Shown here: in pieces, positions 32,192-42,912 of the stretch
Numbering within the stretch: the stretch's first letter is position 1
Layout of the letters: each line of letters starts with the position of its first letter
Assembly (NCBI GenBank): GCA_963971575.1
Contig: OZ020616.1
Span: forward strand, 53,365,201 to 53,429,200
Length of the DNA stretch: 64,000 bases
Reading direction: 5' to 3'
Source of the DNA: Liopterus haemorrhoidalis
Lineage: Eukaryota > Arthropoda > Insecta > Coleoptera > Dytiscidae
Translations under genes and position numbers: made by a program
The notes under the pieces: generated by a model
Seen by the model: the letters and a program-made list of their open reading frames with translations, nothing else
What the model was told of the DNA's origin: nothing
The model's database searches: none

Positions 32192-33650
32192 TTTCTGTTT
32201 TGTAGGTATGATCAAAAATCCTTTAAACACCCCTCATTTGTCTACCTGAACGGTAAAAGCTATGGCAAATTGGCTGGACCAAGAAAGTTGAAATTTGGCA
32301 TGTTTGTACAACTCTTTGACGCACGTATAGAAATACTGTTGAGAGTTCAAATAAACACATCGCTGGGAAAATATAAACAAATGTGTATTCAACGTAAAAA
32401 TAAAATATACTAGGGTTGTACATCGAAGGCAAAACATCGATGTTTAACATCGATGTTAACATCGGCGCCTTACTATCGATGTTGAAAAAACATCGAAGGA
32501 AAAACATCGATGTTTCCGATACATCGATGTTTTATTAGTATTAAAAAAACCTATTTATTTATATTATACAGGTTTTATTTAATAATGTAAAGATAAAATA
32601 CGAAAAAAAGTTATAATACACAAAAAGTATTTATTAGATTTTTAAATAGAAATATTCTTTTTTAATAGTAATTAATTTCATATTATCATTACCCAGTATA
32701 ATAATCCTAATTTGTTCCTACTATTTTTACATTTCTAAAATGAAATATTGTATTTTATTATAATACTAATATAGTAATCTTAATGTTAATTTTATATTAT
32801 TTAACATAAAAATAACATACTGTCATATACTTTTTTTTTTCACTTTTTTAAGTTGAAATACATATTACATTTTTTATAACACTAACATAACAATCGTAAT
32901 ATTAATTTTACACTAACATTACAATATAATAATCCTAATAATAGTTTTATTAATAAATAAATTATAATTATATTTCTCAATACGGTAATTCCAGGAATTG
33001 AGAAATAACAACTGGGAAAGTGTCAACAAGACTCAAAAAGCAATAAGTTTGTTGGCGTCGTTAGTCGTTGCATTGTTTGCATAAATTAGAAGTTTCGTCT
33101 TATTTTTTTCTTATTCTGCTAACTGCTAAAAAGAATAAGAACTAACACTATTAGTATTGTTATATCACTATAGATGGCGCTTATATTTTGTGTACTAATA
33201 TTAATAAAAAATAAAATTTTAAGATTCTAGCGCTCTAGCAGTAGTTTCTGAATTTCAAAGTTTAAACATCGACATCGGTAGTAGACATCGATGTTTTATC
33301 GATACTTTCGCCATCTGACCATCGATGGTAAAAACATCGATGTTTTTAAAACAAACATCGATGTTTTCGATACATCGATGTTTTTTTCGCATCCCTAATA
33401 TATACTACTATTTTTTTAAATAATGAGTGAGATATCACGAATCCTCTTATGATTGGATAAACCAACAAATTTTTAATTTTGTAAAATCTTTTTATGTGGT
33501 TTTGGTCCAAAAAGGTATCATAACTTTTATCCTCACCATATTTCCTATACATATAGGTCTAAAAATCTGAAAAAAATACTCAATAATATACATTGATGGG
33601 AACTAGAATAATTCAACAGAAATTTTATCAGATATATATTGTCAACAATA
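32192..33650 (+). repeat. R family copy R5, split by a hAT element
   Basis: TGTTTTGTAGGTATGATCAAA starts the copy at about 32197. CAAGAAAGTTGAAATTTGGC continues it up to 32410. After the hAT element, homology resumes at 33398 and runs to about 33640 (CTGAAAAAAATACTCAATAA). The (GTCT)n tract has nearly vanished (ATTTGTCTACCTG) and the distal half is missing. Confidence 0.65.
32411..33397. mobile_element. hAT-type element with ACATCGATGTTT arrays
   Basis: Ends TAGGGTTG and, inverted, TAGGGATG are flanked by 8-bp near-identical sites AAATATAC (32403-32410) and ATATATAC (33398-33405). Both subterminal regions (32420-32535 and 33265-33385) carry many copies of the 12-bp palindrome-like ACATCGATGTTT. 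The 700-bp centre is very AT-rich with no open frame. Clustered subterminal motifs are the usual binding sites of hAT transposases; that role here is inferred. Confidence 0.75.
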
Positions 33651-34274
33651 AGTTTAGAATTATTTACACTGTTGAAAACTGCTGTATTGAAATAAATCCT
33701 GCATTTCTCGTTTTGTTGCAATTTTTATGGCTGGCAATGTCAAGTTTGCTACAGTGTTCGGGCAATAAATAAAATACACCATGATATTTGACCCATTTAG
33801 CTTATTGGAAGCATCTTTCTCCATTGTCCTTGCACTCTGCTACAACGTAATTGGAAGTATTGTTCGTTAATCTAGCTTTTAATTTCCTGGTGAAATGAAT
33901 CGATCACAACACTAAAATTACGTATCCCGTAGTAAACTGGAGAAGTAGAGGATTAAAGAAAAATATATTCCGTTGCGTCGTTACAACAGAATATAAGACA
34001 AATTACGATTTTGTATATTTTTCCACACCTATTTAATTATATTGCAATTATTGTTTCGTGAAAAATAGTACCCATAAATAACTACAGTGAATTTTGGTTT
34101 CATAATTCACTGTTTACGACCAATCACAAAACCTACATTTCCATAAATCACTCTCGCTGATCCAATGATATTTGACAATGGCAATGGGAGGGGCCAAAAC
34201 TACCGTGGTAGCAGGCAAAATGATGACGCTATTACTTCCATTAAAATTATCAATTTGGAGTCTAATTTATTTGT
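33651..34274. other. no gene recognised
   Basis: AT-rich sequence. TTTTTCCACACCTATT at about 34018 is mirrored by AATAGGTGTGGAAAAA at 34447, so an outer inverted repeat may enclose the MITE at 34279. Confidence 0.4.
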
Positions 34275-34278
34275 TTAA

Positions 34279-34444
34279 CACGTTGACTGCCAATTACGAG
34301 TTTTCTCATAGTTAGCGTTCTTGCCCAGGACGCTGACTTCGAGATTACTTGTAGTATATTGACTTGATAATATAATATGGATATATCAAATTAACTTCTT
34401 CTATTGAGACAAGAATCCTGAATCTTGCCTTGGCAGTCAATGTG
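34279..34444. mobile_element. 166-bp piggyBac-like MITE
   Basis: CACGTTGACTGCCAA and, inverted, CACATTGACTGCCAA with TTAA at 34275-34278 and 34445-34448. Non-coding. Confidence 0.75.
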
Positions 34445-34647
34445 TTAATAGGTGTGGAAAAAATATAGTATTACATTCGAGATTATGGCCATTATTCACT
34501 CAGATGATTTGCGCCACTCGCCTGCGGATCGTGGGCTCAAACTTCATCTACGCGAATAATAGCTTTCATAATCGCTCATATAATAATATACTGTTATTAT
34601 TAAATTTATTTTCAAATAAAAATTATTTTACGACAATAATCTTTAAA

Positions 34648-34850
34648 ATAAGATTAATAAATAAAACACTTGGTAAGTTTCACAAATATCAGTTTAATAT
34701 ACTCTCTGAGTATAATTCTATATACTCTCTGAGTTAATATACTCTCTGAGTATATTAAACTGATATTTGTGAAACTTACCGAGTGTTTTATTTATTAATC
34801 TTATTTTAAATATGGTTCACCGAGAATACACGGACTCCTCTGTCAATTAT
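34648..34850. mobile_element. short Penelope-like inverted pair
   Basis: An insertion between 13-bp direct repeats AATAATCTTTAAA (34635-34647 and 34851-34863). Arms of about 65 bp are inverted copies and carry TGATATTTGTGAAACTTACC and GTGTTTTATTTATTAATC, pointing outward. TATACTCTCTGAG is repeated three times in the centre. A 40-bp non-inverted segment (34811-34850) separates the right arm from the right TSD. Assigned to Penelope-like elements because the layout matches the pairs at 9.55 and 24.91 kb; it has no coding sequence. Confidence 0.6.
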
Positions 34851-34863
34851 AATAATCTTTAAA

Positions 34864-35267
34864 TAAAATTGAATATAATCATTCGCGAAAAACGTGCAAT
34901 CTATGTAAACATTAGAACTGGATCTTCTTGTTTAGTCGCAGCAAGAGTAAAGTAATTAAAACATTTCTATAAATCAAAATAAATAAATAAATAAATATCT
35001 AAATTAAAAAAAAAAAAAACCTTAAATAAAAGTTTTTTTTTTAAATATTTCTGTTACGAAATATTCGCAAAAATCTTTAAAATACTTGATTTATTTTTGC
35101 CAAAAGTTGATCAAACGGTGGTATTAATGGCAAAAACTTAAATATGAAGAAACATTTTATAAAAATCATTTTAGACAAATTCGCTTTACACGTGTTTACG
35201 AGCAGTTTGTGGACATCCATCGAGCTCTCGAAATATCAAAATCGATATGTACATTATCTCCCTTATT
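34864..35267. other. no gene recognised
   Basis: AT-rich with A- and T-runs; leads into the TSD of the LINE insertion. Confidence 0.5.
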
Positions 35268-35284
35268 TATATCACAGTATCTCC

Positions 35285-36134
35285 GCCCTCCTTCCTGTAC
35301 CCACTTTCATCTTATCCCTTTTCAGTTCCTCTCGTACAATGTACCCTGGTGTCGTTCTATCTACCCCTAAGGTTAAGTACGAAGAGAAAGTAAGAATAGA
35401 AATAGACACAAAAATAATGAGAGAATGCTGGGAAGAAAGAGCCAGAGAGGAACAGAAAGAAAGATGGTACGCATGGGGGGAGATGAGAAAAGAGTATTAC
35501 TGGAGATGCGGAGTGGATGCGACAGAGGTGGAAAGGAGAAGAAAAGATGGGATAAGCGTGATTGAGGAGTTGTGGAGGAGGGATAAGGAAGTGGGGGAGC
35601 AAGAAAGGACAGTTAGAATAGACAATTCAAGGAGCGCAGGGAGATATAAGGAGGTCAGAGCTATAGTGGTACCAAGCTACTTGAGGGGAGAAAGAGGAAG
35701 GTCATGAAGGAAATTTAGGAGGATTGCGAGACTAAGGTGCGGGAATGAAGAGAGAGGAAATAGATATTGGACGAGACAGGAGGATAAGATGTGCAGGATG
35801 TGCGGGGAGGAGGAGGAAGATATAGAGCACCTCGCGAAGAGGTGTAGAGAGATGACAGTATGGTCGGGGAGCATAATAGACCTGTTGCACGAAGATGGAA
35901 GGGGAGAGAGGTGGGCGAGAGAATTAGAGGCAAGAAGGATGGAGATTGGCGAAGGATAACAGGAAGGGGAAACGGAAAGAAGAAAGAAAAGAGAGAAAAA
36001 AAAAAAAGAAGATTGTAAAATGTAAATTGTATTGAATGTTATTGTTATGTATTTTTGGGTTGATTGTTTTATATTTTATTTTTGTTTTTTTTTGTAAACC
36101 CTGAACGCCGCAAGGCTTAGGGGAATAAAGAATA
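35285..36134 (+). mobile_element. 5'-truncated LINE copy with 17-bp TSD
   Basis: Flanked by TATATCACAGTATCTCC at 35268-35284 and 36135-36151, an exact TSD that fixes both ends. It holds the C-terminal coding of ORF2, a 3' UTR and a tail-less end in which GCCGCAAGGC sits inside CCCT...AGGG, followed by GAATAAAG. The same 3' end is found at 59765-59876, and a related one at 3400. Confidence 0.9.
35366..35959 (+). pseudogene. LINE ORF2 C-terminus with one in-frame TGA
   Basis: The frame reads a charged coiled region (ECWEERAREEQKERWYAW), then VPSYLRGERG. TGA at 35705-35707 interrupts, and the same frame continues FRRIARLRCGNEERGNRYW and the knuckle CRMCGEEEEDIEHLAKRC (CX2CX8HX4C), stopping at 35957-35959. 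This is the tail of a jockey/I/R1-like LINE ORF2. G+C and purine content are much higher than the flanks. Only one lesion besides 5' truncation. Confidence 0.8.
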
Positions 36135-36151
36135 TATATCACAGTATCTCC

Positions 36152-37280
36152 CTTAATATGCTACAGTCAGAAAAAGGAAGATGAACCCAAATAATGAAAA
36201 AAAATAAGGCTTTTAGACAGATTATATAATCTACCAGATTTTCTACTATCTACTATATTTAAATTTCAGTTACTAAATCAACGTCTCATTCTACCAGATT
36301 TAGTAGAAAATCTACTAAGTTGGCAATACTGTTGCAAACTGCCAGACGTTACTTCCCACTACCGCTGTGGGCAGTTTCAGCGAAATTGTGGGCAGTTCCA
36401 GCGAATTAGTATCTTTTCTCGCTAGCGAGTAGTTAGAAAACTCGCCCGTTGTAACTGAGTCTTTACGGGACCTGTTAGTTCTACGACATTTACTCCCTTT
36501 CCTTACAGTACCGTATTACTAACAATACAATAGAAAACCAATTAAAAATCTCCTTTCTGATACATCATCTGATCCGACGCCTATCAATTTCTTCATCCTC
36601 ATGGATTACATCTTCCTTTCGGTAGATTTTCCCTAAATTAGTCTTTGATTCAGAGTTCAACCACCCGTTCTTATGTCCCTCCTACCCATTCTACGCTCTT
36701 CGGACCGTTGTAACTCTAATTACAGATGCTTTACAAGTTATATCTAATTATCCAGAGTCAACTTTAGAAATGTTTTAATAAGAACGAATCTCTAAAAGAC
36801 TGTTCGTTTTGTTGAAAGTTTAGTTCTTGAACTCACTTATACAAGTTATAAATAATGCATTTGAGAACAAGGTAAACTATGAGGAACTGTAAATTGTTTA
36901 TTTTTTACTTGCTGTGGTTATTAATATTCAGTTCTAGATTGTAATTAAACCCACAGAATGTACATTATAATATTTAATCAATGTAATAAGGGAATAGTAC
37001 ATTACAGTGAAATTTTTCTTTTTTAGTATGATGTTGGTAGTTTCATTATCCAGTAAATTTTACGTCGACCTGACATTTCACGTTAAAGTTTGAAATCATA
37101 TTTAAAATTAACATATATTTGTAAACAAATATTTGCAATATAATTGAAAAATATATATCATGATTACAAGCAGCTAAAATAAGTGCATAAAATGATTTTT
37201 TTCATTTGGTAATTTTCGATAATGGATTTAACTGAAGTTATAAGCGGTCAGACATAAAATATCCATCAAAAACAATAAGA
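36152..37280. other. no gene recognised
   Basis: AT-rich; repeated CTACCAGATTT words with TCTACTA around 36220-36320. No supported gene or bounded element. Confidence 0.5.
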
Positions 37281-37288
37281 GGCACAAA

Positions 37289-38247
37289 TAGGGTTACCAA
37301 CTCGACCCAGTCCAAAAAGAGTACATTTCTTAAAAAAAAAAAAAAAATCAATCCCATATTTTATATAGAAATTTCTACGTACCTACTAACTATCGTCTTA
37401 TCATTTTTTACATATTTAATAAATAAAAAATTGCTAAGATACGAAATACGTGTATTTAAAAAATCAAAATTAACAATATACTTATTACAAAACATATTAT
37501 ACGACGAACAAAACGTAAAGTACGATCAGCAAAATTATATTTGGTTTTGCTTCTCAGTTCTTTTAATTAATTTTTATTGTCCACACAATATTTAAAAAAT
37601 TGTTCACAATTAAAATTTTTAAAATCAAATTGTACCATCAGTAATTTTTTTACTGATTCTGGCAAGAGTCCAGCAGCGGCCTTGGGGGGGGGGGCGGTCG
37701 GTCGACCGACCTGAGGCGCCAGGCCAGGAAGGGTGGCGGACGGTCAGGTCATCAGTTGTATTTTAAAAGTGAGTTTTTTTTTTTGCTCTTCACTTGGATT
37801 TGGTAGGTGAGGACCTTTTTTTTTGCTCCTCACTTGAATTTGAAAGGTGAGGACTTTTATTGCTCTTTTCTTGGATTTTTATGAGGGCTGCAAAAAAAAA
37901 CTCGCTCGGGGCGCCAGACTTGCTAAGGCCGGCTCTGCAAGAGTCTATTTCTTTCATCAGTCCAAATACTCTTCATGCTGAAAATCCTTTCCGAATTTGC
38001 GTTGTGTGCTGGAATCGTAAAAAAAATTAACATATCTTTCGGAATTCTGAAGATGTTGTTTGATTTCTTTCTTCAAAATATATAATCCATTTTGAATCAG
38101 CTGACAGTTTTGAAAATTCTTCATTTCTTCAATTTTTTTTTTTAAAAAGAGTACATTTATTGAATTTTTAGAAAAAGTAAGAGTACATAATTTTACTTGC
38201 TCAAAAAGAGTACATGTACTCTTAAAAGAGTACGGTTGGTCACCCTA
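37289..38247 (-). mobile_element. hAT element remnant, 8-bp TSD
   Basis: Ends TAGGGTTACCAAC and, inverted, TAGGGTGACCAAC with an exact TSD GGCACAAA (37281-37288 and 38248-38255). AAAAGAGTACAT motifs recur subterminally. On the minus strand the interior has short transposase-like frames (FFYDSSTQRKFGKDFQ and LMVQFDFKNFNCEQFFKYC) either side of the nested MITE. They contain stops. Assignment of these to hAT transposase is tentative. Confidence 0.8.
37670..37937. mobile_element. hAT-type MITE nested in the hAT element
   Basis: CAGCAGCGGCCTT and, inverted, CAGAGCCGGCCTT with an exact 8-bp TSD CAAGAGTC (37662-37669 and 37938-37945). Internal units AGGTGAGGACCTTTTTTTTT and CTCACTTG are the inverted counterpart of the repeats in the MITE at 5893. 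The left end has a G10 run and the short palindrome GGTCGGTCGACCGACC. Confidence 0.85.
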
Positions 38248-38274
38248 GGCACAAATATATATTTCTTTTTCTTT

Positions 38275-38415
38275 TTATTTTTATGGCTTTTGCTGCTTCG
38301 GCAATTAGCTAGTACAATTATTATTTTTGAAAAATTCCATGCCTGAACGGTATTTTAATCCGACACCTTAGCAACGCATAGCACATGTGTTACCACTACG
38401 CAACGCGGGTAGGCC
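38275..38415 (-). repeat. tRNA-derived SINE-like copy 1
   Basis: On the minus strand GCGTTGCGTAGTGGTAACAC is A-box-like. The B box is decayed (GTGTCGGATTAAAA). The 3' part ends in GAATTTTTC and TAGCTAATTGCCG. Same layout as 39765-39900. Confidence 0.6.
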
Positions 38416-38731
38416 AGGAATGTTTCCAACACAACATATTTAGAAATTAAATCAGGGCCCGCTTGTCGACTTTTTGTCGATCATATTGTACAGAGCATTT
38501 ATAATTAATCAAAGGTGTTTAAATTTAGCTCGTTGTCGTGTTTGTAATTTATATCTCACAATGTTTGTGACGGTACTTGACGCATTTAACCATAGGCGTA
38601 CGTATATTGTTTGACATTAACGTTTGCTCATTTAGTTTTGCGTTTTTATAAGTTTCCAGTGTATTTAAATCAGTAAATACTTTTTTAGTGCCACTTTTAC
38701 ACTTATTTCGTTGGTAAGCAAAATAGCCACA

Positions 38732-39587
38732 TAAGGTCGTCAAGGATGAAATTTGTTGAAAAAAAGGCAAAGTTGGTTGATAACTTACAAATATAAGGAA
38801 TTATTTTATTCATCAAAGTATACACCCATATTGTCTATAAACTTTTGCCATTTAAGCGGCTTGTTGTTCAGGTCGGTGGTATAAAACCCAGAAGGACGAG
38901 AGTCAATGAATTCTCGTAAGGCCAGTTTTACAGCATTGTCGGAATTAAAATGTTTTCCTATTAAAAAGTTGTTCAAATTGCGGAAGAAGTGGTAGTCAGT
39001 GGGGACTAGATCTGGTGAGTATGGAGGATGATGAAGAAGTTCCAACTCCAATTCCTGTAGTTTTACCACAGTCATTTGTGCAGTGTGTGGTCTAGCGCTA
39101 TCATTCAATAAGATAGGAGTTGATATGTTGACCAATATAGGCTGTTTTTCTTTAAGTTTTTGCATCATTTCGTCCAGTTGGTTGCAGTATATTTCTGTTG
39201 TGATCGATGAGCCAGTTTTTTTTGTTTGGTTTTTAAGTTACCTGTACGAAATTTGGCGAATTAATTTGATATTGTCTGCTGCGTGGTAACACTAGAGCCA
39301 AATACACTATTAATTTTTCGCGCGGTCTGCGATGCCGTAGTTCCACGTAAGAACTCATATTTCATAATAGTGCGAATCTCCGACCGTTTCATTTTCAACA
39401 AAATTAATCTTTAAAAAAGTTTTTGATATTTTTTAGAGCATACAAAGATATCTTTAAACAGGAGAGAAGTGTAACTTTCCAACAAAAAAAAAAAAAAAAC
39501 AACGGCAAAATATTCAGCCAATGTCAAATAATAAGCTGTTAAAGTTGGCTATATTATTAACTACAAATTTTATCCTTGACGACCTGA
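38732..39587 (-). mobile_element. internally deleted mariner, copy B
   Basis: TIRs TAAGGTCGTCAAGGATGAAA and, inverted, TCAGGTCGTCAAGGATAAAA; TA follows at 39588-39589. Length 856 bp, colinear with copy A (14317-15180) including the deletion. Confidence 0.85.
38806..39393 (-). pseudogene. mariner transposase, deletion derivative (copy B)
   Basis: N-terminal part MKRSEIRTIMKYEFLRGTTA, then NSVFGSSVTTQQTISN with a stop, then FRTGNLKTKQKK in register with copy A. The C-terminal frame 39168-38806 has LLNDSARPHTAQM, where the usual HDN is NDS although the second Asp is kept, and YSPDLVPTDYHFFRN with the third Asp. It ends GVYFDE. The first catalytic Asp region is missing through the same deletion as in copy A. 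A frameshift separates the two parts. Inactive. Confidence 0.8.
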
Positions 39588-39764
39588 TAATAACAAATGT
39601 ATAAGCTATTTCAACGTTTGAGTGGAACTAAATGGAATTTTATTATTAAACTGAGCACTCAGAATTTTTCTCTGGTAGGTGGGAGCCAGAATCTTATTTT
39701 TTTCTTAGGTGTCTTAGAAACATTTTTTTTTTCTTGGGAGCTCACATTTTTTTATTGTTTTTTT

Positions 39765-39900
39765 CACGTTTATTGCCTTTGCTAAGGCAATTAGCCAAGA
39801 TAATTTTTCGTGTTAAAAATGCCATACCTGGATAGGATTCGAACCCGAAACCTTAGCAACGTAGGGCACGTGTGTTACCACTACGCTACGCCGGTCGGCT
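39765..39900 (-). repeat. tRNA-derived SINE-like copy 2
   Basis: On the minus strand GGCGTAGCGTAGTGGTAACA (A box) and TTTCGGGTTCGAATCCTATC (strong B box) are spaced as in a tRNA; a loop-like CTACGTT gives an ACG anticodon position. The 3' part contains TTGGCTAATTGCCTTAGC and a T-rich end. Confidence 0.7.
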
Positions 39901-40519
39901 CTGCTCACACTCAATTACAAAACAAATGCCCATTAGCTCCCCCCCTCAAATAACTCTGCTATTTATTACAGTAACGATAAAAGTCCTTTGCAATTAAAAT
40001 CTTCCAAAATATTTGTAGACGTTTAATTTATCCTTTTATACTGTATATATATTTTCTGTACCATTTATTATTTTCCAAACAGGGATAATATTTATGAATT
40101 TTCACGTAAAAGCACTTTCACTTTTCGAGATTAATAATTTATTCTACTAAATAACAGTAAATACTACAAAGGATATAATGCTGTATTTCATTCTGAGATT
40201 TATCATTTTACTGTCAACAATATAAAATACCATTCAGAAGAAAACACCATTTAATAAAGCTGCTTAATGATTACATATCGATTTGTTCATTAAAATTTCA
40301 AGGGTTGTAGCTGGAACTTTGTCGAGGATTATTCAGAAAATATTGTTTTAAATCGTTTTAAATCATGGGTATTAGTAAATATTGTTATAAATACGATCAT
40401 ATAAGGCTGAAGTACCGACGAGTTGTATCGAACTTACTAGTGAAAACTGGAAGAGTCCAAAATGGGTTTGTCGCAGGTATAATTAGTTCCAGTAGGCGTA
40501 TATATCGAGGCATATATAT
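39901..40519. other. no gene recognised
   Basis: AT-rich sequence; nothing supported. Confidence 0.5.
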
Positions 40520-41415
40520 CGAGGTGTGTCCGAAAAGTATCCGACCCAGGTTCATATCTCCGCGTTGGTGATATTCTTCGTCATCCGGGCCGTGGCATCC
40601 TTCGAAGTACACCCCATTTCATTGAACCACACGCTCCCAGCGGAGCTTCCACATCTTAAAACAGTCCTCGAACGCAAATTTTGGAATGGCCTTCAGCTCG
40701 CGCGTCGCATTACTCTGAATCGTCTCGATGTCGTCGCACCTCTTTCCTTTGAGCACCATTTTCAATTTTGGGAACATCCAAAAGTCGCAGGGAGCTATGT
40801 CGGGACTGTACGGAGGCTGGCGAAACTGTACAATCTTGTGTTTTCGGAATGAATTTCGCACACACGCGATTCATTCCCAAATACTCGGTTAAAATTTCCC
40901 AAACAGTAGTTTTCGGTATTCCGAAATCATTTTCTAGTTCACAAACAGTCAATAGACGATCACCTTCAATTGCAAGTCGCACACCCTCGATGTTTTCCGG
41001 TGTTTTTGTCAGCGAAGGTCTGCCAGAACGAGGGTCAGTGTCAACAGATGTGCGGCTATTTTTAAACCGCCTGTGCCACTCCTTTATCTGTGTTATGCCC
41101 ATACTTTCGTCCCCAAAGGCCTTCTGTATCATTTCAATCGTCTCGTACAACTCTTGCCGAGATTGAAGCAAAACTTGATGCAAATTCGTTGATCTGTTCT
41201 TTCTGTCATTTTCAACAGTAGACAAATGCGACGAACGGAAAAAACACGTTGGACATAAACACACGTTGCGCGCAACCTAAGGCGTCCGGCCGGTAAATGT
41301 GGCATCCAGGGAGTTCGTGAGGGACTACTGGTTACGCTCATACCCCGCAGTGGCCGCTCGAGCGCTCTGGCGCGAAGATATGAACGAAGGTCGGATACTT
41401 TTCGGACACACCTCG
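40520..41415 (-). mobile_element. internally deleted mariner-like element C
   Basis: TIRs CGAGGTGTGTCCGAAAAGTA at both ends, then TCCGACC, followed on the right by TA. 896 bp. Distinct from families A/B and E by TIR and protein sequence. Confidence 0.85.
40619..41200 (-). pseudogene. mariner-like transposase, N- and C-terminal parts joined
   Basis: The N-terminal HTH pair reads QELYETIEMIQKAFGDESMG, IKEWHRRFKNSRTSVDTDPR and SGRPSL, then VCELENDFGIPKTTVWEIL. After CAKFIP the sequence jumps, with a frame change, to HKIVQFRQPPYSPDIAPCDF, which holds the final catalytic Asp, and on to ETIQSNATRELKAIP. The segment with the first two acidic residues is deleted. The long frame 41264-40710 reads through the junction in the wrong frame. 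Inactive. Confidence 0.8.
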
Positions 41416-41942
41416 TATATATCATCTCTATAGATACATAGAGTACTATATTTTCCATAGATACGTCAATGGTGTCGAGATTTTGATCTTCTATCTAACA
41501 ATGTGTCTTACACAAAATTAACAATAAAAATAAATAAAATAAAAAAAAAAACAGTAACGATCTATACATGAAAATGTGAAACGTATTATTATCTATCTAA
41601 TAGGACATAAATGATTCCTAAATAATTACTTTTGTATTTAGCAGATTTGCAATTTGGACTACCACAGGTCGTCAGGTTTTTTGTAACCTTCACCGCTTTG
41701 GCTTTTAGCTACCTGAAATATATATAATCACAAAAAAAATCGTCTTATACTTTATTCATTCTGCCTAAAAATTTGCTAGTAGCTCCCTCTGTTTTCTAAG
41801 ACAGTTTTAATCGAACTCTTTCAGTTTCAACTCCTCCATCTCTATATCTTAAATGTCGTGTCTTACCAAAAAATATATTTTGGAATTATGGTTTTTAAGT
41901 AAGTTAAAAGATCATTAAAATAACTAAAATGCCAAGCGCGAT
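41416..41942. other. no gene recognised
   Basis: AT-rich; nothing supported. Confidence 0.5.
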
Positions 41943-41950
41943 GTGTAGAA

Positions 41951-42784
41951 CAGCGTTTCTCAACCGGGGGGTCGTGGCCCCCTGGGGGGCCGTGAAGGCT
42001 TCGTCGGGGGGCCGCGAAGTCATACAAGATCGAAACATGAAAATATAATAGCAATGCGCTCAATCTTGGAAGATATAAATTTTATTCATATTTATAAATA
42101 CGAGTCTTATATTTATATTCAGAAAAATATACCTTTCATAGCATAAATAAAATGAATATTTTATTTATTATTCTATCTAATTACTTATTTTGACAACTAA
42201 TTTAAGCTACAGGCTATTTCAAACGTTCAAGTGGAACTAAATGGAGATTTAATTTTATAAAGTTGTGACTAGTTAACTTTATAATGAGTAAAATGAGCTT
42301 TTGCTAAACAAACTGATCAAAAGCAATCAAAATTCAAGTTGTGCTTTGAAGTAAGTACGACTTAAAAGTACAATATTTATTATTATATTTTTTTATTACT
42401 CTCCGAGCTATAAATAACTCAAGAGTAAGGATGCTAATGTGTTTAGATCAAAATATAAGGCACTTTGAACACTTGTAAATAAAAATACTTTACTTTCAAG
42501 TCGTTATAGGTAATGTAATCGTCATATATATTATAGTTTTTTGTCAACCGTAAAAGATACTGAAAAAAAGTAAAAGTTGTTTCTTTTGAAAAGCTCTATC
42601 CAAAGATACTCAATATGACATACGTTCCCATATAACAATTCGAAACTGTCCTTAATATCCTGTACTTCCGGAATATTTCAATACTACCATTTAATGTTTT
42701 GTATAAATTTTCGTTTAAAATTTTTCCCAACTTGCTCACACGTTGCCTTTTCGAGAAAAATCGTGTTCCCTCTATCTTGGTACA

Positions 42785-42848
<64 letters not shown>

Positions 42849-42912
42849 GGGCTGCAGACAATATATATATAATTTCGGGGGGTCCCATGCCAGAAAAGGT
42901 TGCGAAACGCTG
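41951..42912. mobile_element. hAT-type element with exact 8-bp TSD
   Basis: CAGCGTTTCTCAACC and, inverted, CAGCGTTTCGCAACC, flanked by GTGTAGAA at 41943-41950 and 42913-42920. GC-rich subterminal GGGGGTCGTGGCCCCC-type sequence at both ends. The 900-bp interior has no transposase I can recognise and includes a TA microsatellite. Confidence 0.85.
42786..42845. repeat. (TA)n microsatellite
   Basis: About 60 bp of pure TA dinucleotide inside the hAT element. Confidence 0.95.

Noticed and set aside
35144..35365. Treating the 187-codon frame from 35144 as one gene
   Set aside because: The first 47 codons lie before the LINE insertion point fixed by the TSD at 35268-35284; only the part after 35285 is LINE.
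40710..41264. A 184-residue novel protein on the minus strand
   Set aside because: The N-terminal half is mariner HTH; the C-terminal half is an out-of-frame reading of the mariner C-terminus after an internal deletion.
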